Origin: Scilla litardierei
Lineage: Eukaryota; Streptophyta; Magnoliopsida; Asparagales; Asparagaceae
Length of the DNA: 64,000 nucleotides
NCBI GenBank assembly: GCA_030789695.1
Contig: CM061135.1
Location: 113,406,301 to 113,470,300, forward strand
Direction of reading: 5' to 3'
The notes under the pieces are model-generated. The model worked only from the letters and a program-made list of their open reading frames with translations, had not been told where the DNA came from and did not search any database. Position numbers and translations under genes: made by a program. Shown here in pieces: positions 56,162-64,000 of the stretch; position 1 is the first letter of the stretch; each line of letters begins with the position of its first letter.

Positions 56162-57187
56162 TGATACGTCTATTTTGCGGAGGCCCAACAGCATAAGCCC
56201 ACCAAACGAAGCCCGAAAGGCACGAGCCCAGAAACCCAACTACCGATCAGAAGCCCGTCTGTGAGATCAGGCCCGCCCGACAAGGCCCCCTAGAGGACCA
56301 CCGAACGGCGATCCGACCCGACCCCGAAAACGCGAAAGTCACTCGTCCACTCCAGCGATAACCGTTCCCCCAGGCCCGCTGCCACTTAATGGCCGTTATG
56401 GGGAGGTGCCGGGATGGCGCAGGGAGCGGCGATGGGGAGGCGGATTGAGGGGGCACGATTGGGGGCGGACGAGGGACGTGAGTCGTGGGCAATCACGATG
56501 AGAGGCCTATAAAAGGGCTCGAAGGACGACTGGACAAGGGGACCGCATCTCAGGTAACAAAACCGAAGGTACTCCATCAACGACCTAGTTCCCCCACTTC
56601 ATCTCCTTCCCCCCGCTCGCACCGGTGGACGTCGTTCCGATCTCCTCTCGAGTCGAACCGTCCCCGTCGAGCCTCCTCTTTCAGATCTTCATCTGACTTA
56701 GGCATCGGAGGGGATTTGGCCGGAACCAAGGTCCGGCCCCCCCTGACGAGTGTTCTCGTCTGTCCAGGGAGACGTCTGATCCAAGTGCCAAGGCTTCCCC
56801 TCGGCTCCACACCGGCCACACATCAACCGAGGCAACCGAGGCTACCCCTCGTCGTCCGACCGTCTGAAGCCGAGCACCTCACACCGGGCCGAGGATTCTC
56901 CTCAGCTCCGTGTCGATCGCACGCCAAGTTAAGACGCCGAGGCTTCCCCTCGTCGTCCGACCGTCTGAGGCCGAGCATCTCACACCGGGCCGAGGCTTCC
57001 CCTCAGCCCCCTCAAGGCCGAGGATCCAGACCCGGCCCTGCTGACGTACTTCACGTCGTCTGCATCTCCGATTCGCGTCGCGTCCGCACGTGCTCGACGC
57101 ACCCAAGGGACCCAAGTCGGCCCCTTGACCACGTTGACCGGGCAGTCCACGGTCAACGCTTCTGTAGTGAGAAAACACTCTGAAACA
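56162..57187 (+). repeat. Element E 5' LTR (1026 bp)
   Basis: TATA box CTATAAAAG at 56507-56515. The downstream half contains a ~100-bp internal tandem duplication (units from ~56839 and ~56940, sharing CCCTCGTCGTCCGACCGTCT and CTCACACCGGGCCGAGG). Open frames such as 56485-57183 arise from GC-rich composition. Confidence 0.9.
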
Positions 57188-57189
57188 TC

Positions 57190-57207
57190 TGGTGCCGTTT
57201 GTGGGAA
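57190..57207 (+). other. Element E primer binding site, probable
   Basis: TGGTGCCGTTTGTGGGAA, two bases after the LTR. It is of the TGGCGCCGTYTGTGGGAA type seen in Tat/Retand elements and partly matches the tRNA-Asp site. Confidence 0.6.
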
Positions 57208-57242
57208 CGAACTATCCCACGAAGAAACAAACCGCACTTGCA

Positions 57243-58877
57243 ATGGCACGCGCCTGCAACGGGAAGAGACGCATGCCCCCCATCCCGGAGGAGGGGAATG
57301 GCGCACCCAACAACAACCTTGAGGGCGCACCCAACGACAATCACCCCGCCCCCTCAGCCGAAGAGACTGGCGGGTCCGAGCTGGCCACGCAGGTGCAGCT
57401 CCGCGCCCTAGCCCAAGAGACCAACGCGAACATCCAGACGTTGGTCACGACGGTACAGCAGCTCATCGGCACCGCGCCAGCCAACGGAGACACGCTGGGT
57501 GACGGCCATCACTGGGAGGGGGGCCCACCGCTCCTGCGGTCCGCTGTGGTCACTGACCACGGAAACCGAAGACCGAACCCGGAGCGTCGGTTCACACTGC
57601 CCGGCTCCCACCAGGCGTGATCGCGCGCCTCCTCCTCTCATCACGAAAGGAGCAGGAGGGGTACCGAATACACGGGGGACGAATCGGTGACCGCGTCGTC
57701 TCGTCGGCCATGATCACCCCACCGCCGAAGGAGTGATCGGCACCGCTCGAGGGACTGATCACGGCGAAGCGGAAGCTCCCGCCGGAGGAGCCGAGAACGC
57801 CGGATCAGCCCCACCCCCAGTGTAGCGAGGGCCGTGGAGCCAGCCAAGCCAGCACCTGTGCCACCTCCACAACCGAACGAGCCTGAGGTAGGCAGGTGTT
57901 GGACCCCCGGAGGCATCCATGGAGACCAGTGCCCCCTGTCGCGAAGAATAACTGACGCACGGGTCCCCTCTCGATTCAAGATCCCAGCGCTGGGGAAGTA
58001 CGACGGGATAGGAGATCCAGGGAACCACGTGATGGATTACGAGGGGGACATGTCCTTCCAGGGAGCCGATGATACCCTGCTCTGCAGGGGCTTTTATTCG
58101 ACCCTCAGGGGAGCAGCAAGAACTTGGTACCACAGCCTACCCAGCCGCTCCATTGACAGCTTCGAGGAACTCACCCAGCTGTTCTGTAAACAGTTCATGG
58201 CAGGGCGACAGGTAATGCCTGATGCTGAATATTTGTTTAACATAGTGCAGGGCCCGACCGAGCCGCTCTGACAATTTATGCGTCGCTTCAACGCTGAACG
58301 GCTGAACGTAAACAGCCCTCCCGACCTCGTTGTCCAAACGGCCCTAAAGAAAGGGCTGCGTCATAGAGGCTTGAAGAAGTCTCTGCATAATGATCCCCCG
58401 AAAGACCTCCCTGGGATCATAGCGAGGGCCGAGCGCTTCATGTTGACCGAGGAAACCTTGGCCATCGAGGCAGGAAAGGCCAGACGAGGGACCAAGCGCG
58501 GCGATAGCGAGCACCGCAGCCCCGAAGGGTACCGGACAGAGAAGAGGGCGAGAAACAAGCAGCGGAGAGAGGATACGAGGGACGCCACCCCAGACGCCAT
58601 CCTCGCTCAAGTGCAGAAGGAAGAGCGCGCTGATCGCCCCCCGCCGAAGACAAAAAGAGGGGGGGAAAATGGGGAAAAATATTGCAAATACCACAAGGAC
58701 AACGGCCACGACACTAAAGACTGCTGGCACCTAAAGAAGGACATTGAGAAGTTGATGAGCCGAGGACACGCAAGGAACTTAGCCGATGAGCCGGCCCACG
58801 GGGAAGGAACCTCCATGCAGCCGGACAAAGGGAAGAAGGTCAACACCATCCAAGGACCCCTCCGCATCATAGAGTGA
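57243..58877 (+). pseudogene. Element E gag, interrupted by four TGA codons
   Basis: ATG 57243 opens MARACNGKRRMPPIPEEG in a frame that stays in register to TGA 58875-58877. The gag domain (~57990-58460) shows YDGIGDPGNHVMDYEGDMSF, the TWYHSLP stretch, SFEELTQLFCKQF, then MRRFNAERLNV. The C-terminal zinc knuckle near 58680-58725 is C-x2-H-x4-H-x4-C (CKYHKDNGHDTKDC), the variant typical of Tat/Retand gag. In-frame TGAs lie at 57618, 57711, 57756 and 58269; each is explained by CGA to TGA. A Pro-rich/basic stretch links the N-terminal coiled part and the capsid. No protease motif follows. Confidence 0.85.
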
Positions 58878-59106
58878 GCAGGCGAGACCCCCCCAGTCAC
58901 AGCCTAGTCAGGAGGAGATTATCTAGGTTCACATCCCTCCGTCTAGCTTTATTTCTTTTTTTCCTCCAAATGTACTAGTCCAATAGGACCTTTAAGAGTA
59001 CAAATGAACTCCTTTACCTTTTCTTCATCTCCGACGGAATCAACATTTCGCTAAGGGTGCATAAGAGTGAAGAACGCCACCTCACCGGACGGGGGGTCAA
59101 CCAAAA
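58878..59106. other. Spacer between gag and minisatellite
   Basis: About 230 bp, T-rich in the middle; no gene or motif recognised. Confidence 0.6.
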
Positions 59107-59826
59107 CCGGTCCTAAGCCGAGGAGCTTCACCCTCGCTGACCGACTCCATCGCTCGTAAGTCTGGGGGCAACTCCCCCAGCCAGCACAGACGTCGGCCGG
59201 TCCTAAGCCGAGGAGCTTCACCCTCGCTGACCGACTCCATCGCTCGTAAGTCTAGGGGCAATTCCCCCAGCCAGCGCAGACGCCGACCGGTCCTAAGCCG
59301 AGGAGCTTCGCCCTCGCTGACCGACTCCATCGCTCGTAAGTCTGGGGGCAATTCCCCCAGCCAGCGCAGACGCCGACCGGTCCTAAGTCGAGGAGCTTCG
59401 CCCTCGCTGACCGACTCCATCGCTTGTAAGTCTGGGGGCAATTCCCCCAGCCAGCGCAGACGCTGACCGGTCCTAAGCCGAGGAGCTTCGCCCTCGCTGA
59501 CCGACTCCACCGCTCGTAAGTCTGGGGGCAATTCCCCCAGCCAGCACAGACGCCGACCGGTCCTAAGCCGAGGAGCTTCGCCCTCACCGACCGACTCCTT
59601 TGCTCGTAAGTCTCGGGGCAATCCCCCCAGCCAGCGCAAATGCCGACCGGTCCTAAGTCGAGGAACTTCCCCCTCGCTGACCGATTACATCGCTCGTGAG
59701 TCTGGGGGCAATCCCCCCAGCCAGCGCAGACGCCGACCGGTCTTAAGCCGAGGAGCATAGCCCTCGCTGGCGACTCCGTTACTCATAAGTCTAGGGGCAG
59801 CCCCCCCAGCCATTAAGGACGTCAAC
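59107..59826. repeat. 90-bp minisatellite, ~8 copies
   Basis: Units begin CCGGTCCTAAGCCGAGGAGC at 59107, 59197, 59287, 59377, 59467, 59557, 59647 and 59737, an exact 90-bp spacing. Because 90 is a multiple of three, the minus strand stays open for 180 codons with a 30-residue repeat (RLRWLGELPPDLRAMESVSE). I attribute that frame to periodicity. The last units are the most diverged. Confidence 0.95.
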
Positions 59827-60298
59827 CGACTTGTCCACTCGAGGGGCAAGGGGCGACCTCCCAGAGAAAGAAGGCGAGTGACCACCATCAGCAGAAGAGC
59901 CGGGGTCGCAGCAACAAAGCAAAATGCGCGGGAGATTCAAGTAGGTCAATTTCATTTCCAACAATTAACCGAGATACAAAAGTGTGTCTTTTTTATAGGA
60001 AATCAAAGTGGAGAAACCTCCTTACAAATAATCCGCTCTCGACAAACAAAAAAGTTCGTCACCCACGAAAACTAGGATAACGCCGGCAGAGCCAAACTTG
60101 TCGACCAAGAACACAAAGTTGCTGGCTTAAACGAACATCCTTGCAATCAGCAATTGTTTGCTCCGAAGCAAAGAACCGGTAAAGAAGCCAATGGAGATTG
60201 CGAGGTCAGGGATCCATTTCAAGTAGACCGGGCCAAAGCGAAGCGGATGCTAAAAAATTTGAGGATAAAAACAAGGATGACAGGCCGGGAAGGACGAC
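59827..60298. other. Interval between minisatellite and antisense gene
   Basis: About 470 bp without a supported gene. It would contain the 3' untranslated region of the antisense gene on the minus strand. Confidence 0.5.
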
Positions 60299-62289
60299 CT
60301 AGGGGGCCCGGGCTCGAGAGGACGCATCCTCGGGCGCTTTGCCCTGCTCGGAGCGAGGGGGATCGACATGCGGAGGGGCCTGCCGGACGTGCTCCGCACA
60401 ATCCCGGAAGGAGGACCGGACGACTTCGACGATCCGGGGGCCGATAAGGTCTTCATATTTACTGAAGGCCTCCCTGAGGACCTTGAAGATCCTCTCCCCC
60501 AAAGTCCCGATGACGCCCCTCTCCACCTCATCCACGAATCGTGCCACCTGACGCCGATCCGACAGTTCCTTCTGAAACTCCTCCCTCTCCAGGCGGAACG
60601 ACTCCGCCGCTTCCTCGGCCGACCGTCGAGCATCCTCCAACTTTCCCTGGAGATCGTCCACTCGTCCCTCTAGCTCGGCCGCCCGGCGCTTGAGTTGCTG
60701 AGACTCCATCTGGGCCGTCACCGCAGCTACCTCCGCGGCCCCAGCCCGCTCGTGGTCCCTCGCAGAGGACTCCTCCAGCTCCCTCAAATGGACAGCTCGA
60801 CGCTGCGACTCGACAGCGAGTGTTGAACCCTGAACGACAAGACATGAGCCAAGAAGAGAGCGAAAGAAAGAAAGGGACAGCTGGATGGCCAGACCTGTTG
60901 AAGGATCCAGACCAAGGTGTCTGACACCTTGTCGGCGGGGGCCCTCTCAAGGATACTTCGGTCCCGGGGGAGGACGGAGCCCTCGGCCAACTGTTGAGCC
61001 AAGGCTCGGTCGATAAATACCGAATCCCCAGGGGTGTCCTCAAGGGAGGCCGAGCTGCTCGCCAACAGGGCACCGATTCCCGATAATGGAGGCGGAGACG
61101 CTGCGACGGGGGTGGTCGTCAGGGTCATTGGAAGATCCTCGGCGGCCGTCGCCGGGGGCACGGAGGGCACCGGACTGGAGGGATCTGAGCCTTCCTTCCT
61201 CCTCTTCCCACCATGGGGCTCGACAGGCGCCGAAGGGGAGCACTTCCGCCTCGTGCCACCTCCACCCTCGGGGACAAGAGGGGGCACGCCAAGCGCAAGA
61301 GGAGCCGCACCAGACCCGTCATTACCCCCCGCCACTTGGGCTGGTGGGACGGATCCGGCCCTTGCGACCCCCCCGGGGAGGAGACAACCAGAAGAAGAGG
61401 CGGGAGGCGCGGCCACCACCTTGCCCACGGTGGGCTCGGCTCGGCGCACCTCCTCCTCAACGGCCCACCGAGGTGCCCTTCCCGAGGTGCTACCCCGGCT
61501 CCGAGCGGCTCCACACCGAATCAACTCATCGACGTTGCGGATGAACTCGCGACCAGCCATTCCTGCAAGCGAAACCGAAATCAGGGTAAGCCACGGGGCA
61601 ATCCAGGACTGAAAAAGCGACCTACCCAGAGACCACAAGACGGCCTTCAGGAGTAGGTCGTCCAGCAAAGGCCAGATAGATTTCGCCTCCAAAGGGAGGG
61701 CCGACAGTAGCGCGACGGCCGCCCGATCAGCCTCGGAGAGGGTAAGCGAGGGGCAAGGCCGACCTGGCCCACCCCAACCTGTCAAAATCTGAGCATCCTC
61801 AAGGAAGACCACGAAGACATAATCCGAGCTCCAATCCCCCGCCCAGTGGGGTAGCCCGATCAGGCATTCCCTCCCCGCACGGGCTTGGAGGTGCAGCCAT
61901 GACCCTAGACCGACCGTCTGGATCTGATAAAAATAGAAGAGGAGGGGGAGAGATGGCTCCAAACCACGGGAGCGGCAGAGCATCACAAAGCCTGTCAGAA
62001 CCGCAACCGAACAGGGGGTAAACTGACAAAGGGGCACCATTAGGTACTCTATGACTTGGATAAAGAAGGGATTGAGCGGGAAACGAAGACCCAAACGGAA
62101 CATCTCGACGTAAACGCCGACTTCGTTGCTCCTCGGAAGACAGATCCGCTCGTCGATGAAAGGGACTCGAACATCATACGGGTGACAGAGGTACCTTCCC
62201 CGAATCTCCGCAGCCGCCCGAAAAGAAGTCCTCGACGGCGTTCTGAGGACAACCGGAGGAACATTAAGCCGCACGGCAGCCGACGCCAC
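60299..62289 (-). CDS. Antisense ORF protein of Tat/Retand element (putative gypsy-type transposon domain), three exons
   Basis: Predicted exons 62289-61626, 61562-60895 and 60829-60299; total 1863 bp, exactly 621 codons. Both introns are short (63 and 65 bp) with GT-AG ends (TCTGG|GTAGGT to GCAG|GAATGG; CAACAG|GTCT to TTCAG|GGTT) and preserve frame. The N-terminal domain has EVGVYVEMFRLGLRFPLNPF and FVMLCRSRGLEPSLPLLFYF, the signature of the plant 'putative gypsy type transposon' (Transposase_28-like) family. A low-complexity Pro/Gly middle follows, then a long charged coiled coil (QLKRRAAELEGRVDDLQGKL). Function of the family is unknown. The 62289 start codon is GTG. An ATG-led frame with plausible N-terminal sequence starts at 62432 but is one base out of register, so a frameshift or missed upstream exon is likely. 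Confidence 0.7.
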
Positions 62290-62823
62290 ATCATCGCCAG
62301 CATAGTCTGGGAAGAGCTTCCCTTTCCCTTTATCTTAGAGGGAACGGGTCCCCGAGGAGGAACCGGATCCCACAGATCGGGGCCCGCCCCGCCTGGACTC
62401 AGGAGGATCCCTCGCCCCTTGGCCAGAGCCACCTATCCTAAGAGCTGCCATAATATGAGAATGGGAAAGGAATTACCTTTTTGTTTATTTGGAGAAGGCA
62501 AGGAAACGGAGGCGGCGGAAGACTCCGAGTTTGTGGAAAGCTCGGAACAGAGAGAAGAGCAAGGAAGAACTTGGGATCAAAGCAACCGGGGCACTTATAT
62601 ACAATACCCAGGGGCGAATTCAAAACGCCTGACAGGAACACGTGGCGAGCCTCAAAGAGCCGGCGGCGTTTCGAAATCGGCGCCAAGGGAAATCCTATCG
62701 ATCCGCCTCATCATAAACTTCATTTATGACCACGCCTCGACTGACGCGCCAATCGAAACCCCAGGAGTCACATCGTTTGAACCGAACCGGCCAAGGCCGA
62801 TCGGCCCCACCAATAGGGGCCAT
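62290..62823. other. 5' side of the antisense gene and end of element E internal region
   Basis: Holds the out-of-frame N-terminal extension of the antisense gene (to 62432) and its presumed promoter on the minus strand; a TATATAAGTG-like string is at ~62594-62603 on that strand. No strong polypurine tract is visible before 62824; only 'aataggggccat' is there. Confidence 0.5.
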
Positions 62824-63848
62824 TGATACGTCTATTTTGCGGAGGCCCAACAGCATAAGCCCACCAAACGAAGCCCGAAAGGCACGAGCCTAGAAACCCA
62901 ACTACCGATCAGAAGCCCGTCTGTGAGATCAGGCCCGCCCGACAAGGCCCCCTAGAGGACCCCCAAACGGCGATCCGACCCGACCCCGAAAATGCGCAAG
63001 TCACTCGACCACTCCAGCGATAACCGTTCCCCCAGGCCCGCTGCCACTTAATGGCCGTTATGGGGAGGTGCCGGGATGGCGCAGGGAGCGACGATGGGGA
63101 GGCGGATTGAGGGGGCACGATTGGGGGCGGATGAGGGACGTGAGTCGTGGGCAATCACGACGAGAGGCCTATAAAAGGGCTCGAAGGACGACTGGACAAG
63201 GGGACCGCATCTCAGGTAACAAAACCGAAGGTACTCCATCAACGACCTAGTTCCCCCACTTCATCTCCTTCCCCCTGCTCGCGCCGGTGGACGTCATTCT
63301 GATCTCCTCTCGAGTCGAACAGTCCCCGCCGAGCCTCCTCTTTCAGATCTTCATCTGACTTAGGCATCGGAGGGTATTTGGCTGGAACCAAGGTCCGCCC
63401 CCCCTGACGAGTGTTCTCGTCTGTCCAGGGAGACGTCTGATCCAAGTGCCGAGGCTTCCCCTCGGCTCCACACCGGTTGCACATCAACCGAGGCGACCGA
63501 GGCTACCCCTCGTCGTCTGACCGTCCGAAGCCGAGCACCTCACACCGGGCCGAGGCTTCTCCTCAGCTCCGTGTCGATCGCACGCCAAGTCAAGACGCCG
63601 AGGCTTCCCCTCGTCGTCCGACCATCCGAGGCCGAGCATCTCACACCGGGCCGAGGCTTCCCCTCAGCCCCCTCAAGGCCGAAGATCCAGACCCGGCCCT
63701 GCTGACGTACTTCACGTCGTCTGCATCTCCGATTCGCGTCACGTCCGCACGTGCTCGACGCACCCAAGGGACCCAAGTCGGCCCCTTGACCACGTTGACC
63801 GGGCAGTCCACGGTCAACGCTTCTGTAGTGAGAAAACACTCTGAAACA
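62824..63848 (+). repeat. Element E 3' LTR (1025 bp)
   Basis: Near-identical copy of the 5' LTR with TATA at 63169-63178; ends GAAACA followed by CTAGC. Confidence 0.9.
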
Positions 63849-64000
63849 CTAGCCTAACAATAACGTGATTTATAAAGTAAATTTGTAACCTCACTTTCTT
63901 TATAATGTGCTCTGTAGATCATCATCATACATGGTATATTACATGTTTTCTAAGCAATCCACACAATGCCATTGTATCATTTAGAATTAAGTCTCAGGGT

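Larger units (their letters stand above)
56162..63848 (+). mobile_element. Element E: Tat/Retand-like LTR element with gag and antisense gene, no pol
   Basis: LTRs 56162-57187 and 62824-63848 (TGATACG...GAAACA) are nearly identical. The duplication CTAGC flanks both sides (56157-56161 and 63849-63853). Order: primer site, gag, 90-bp minisatellite, antisense spliced gene, 3' LTR. The gag zinc-knuckle type and the antisense ORF are hallmarks of the Tat/Retand group. Protease, reverse transcriptase, RNase H and integrase are absent. GC content is much higher than in the surrounding Helitron. Confidence 0.92.
53649..64000 (-). mobile_element. Helitron H4, 3' portion; continues past the window and is split by element E
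   Basis: Minus-strand 3' end CTAG at 53652-53649 with the hairpin, here followed by GTATATA instead of GTTATGA. The first ~60 bp resemble the 3' end of H1. No 5' terminus of the TCTATATTATAA type is seen before 64000, so the element is open-ended. Its DNA is 53653-56161 and 63849-64000, AT-rich. One possible captured first exon is a minus-strand ATGGCGGATGCACAAG followed by GTATGT near 55354. Frames at 54692-54946 and 55803-56000 are unrecognised and weak. Confidence 0.6.

Noticed and set aside
56485..57183. 232-codon open frame in the E LTR
   Set aside because: Spans the TATA and leader in a GC-rich LTR, no domain; the copy in the other LTR is broken differently.
59097..59758. Minus-strand frames with 30-residue repeats
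   Set aside because: They follow from a 90-bp tandem repeat, a multiple of three; two frames are open at once.

Overview
This is a piece of flowering-plant nuclear genome made almost entirely of nested transposable elements. Its Athila-type Ty3/gypsy elements use a tRNA-Asp primer site, and it also holds a Tekay-like LARD, a Tat/Retand-like element with an antisense gene, and Helitrons carrying fragments of plant genes such as SMC3. I cannot name the species. I see no intact cellular gene, rRNA, tRNA or CRISPR array.

Layout. (1) 1-738 is the end of a long LTR, probably of a LARD-like element lying mostly upstream of the window. (2) Element D, an old minus-strand Athila-like element, is split into 739-2516 and 40816-42300. 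(3) Element A, a minus-strand Athila element, sits inside D with LTRs at 2517-4219 and 39139-40815. (4) Three younger elements split A: a 10.1 kb LARD (9254-19363, TSD GAGGT), a minus-strand Athila derivative B (19824-26209, left LTR truncated), and a plus-strand Athila element C (26215-36927, TSD GGCAT). (5) From 42301 to the end lies a row of four Helitrons in the same orientation, separated by TA-rich microsatellites. The first (7.8 kb) carries pieces of at least three host genes, one of them the SMC3 hinge. The second ends in about 31 tandem copies of the Helitron 5' terminus. (6) The last Helitron is interrupted by element E (56162-63848, TSD CTAGC), which has a gag gene, a 90-bp minisatellite and a spliced antisense gene, but no pol.

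A and C share one plan: LTR, gag, protease, a spacer, ATHILA ORF-1, then a 3' noncoding region with polypurine motifs. Neither shows reverse transcriptase, RNase H or integrase in this window, so their movement would depend on enzymes supplied by relatives.

The most striking signal is a promoter-associated motif array. In C, dozens of copies and variants of a palindromic CGATCGG-centred motif lie just upstream of a TATA box in both LTRs. They occur again upstream of a second TATA box about 440 bp before ORF-1. A has the same two-position arrangement with a different motif, centred on GCGGCCG. This suggests a dual-promoter design (LTR plus internal ORF-1 promoter), with family-specific recognition sites for an unknown factor.

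Reading frames are broken throughout. All four in-frame stops in the C gag-protease are TAG, and all four in the E gag are TGA. This fits C-to-T decay at methylated CAG and CGA codons.
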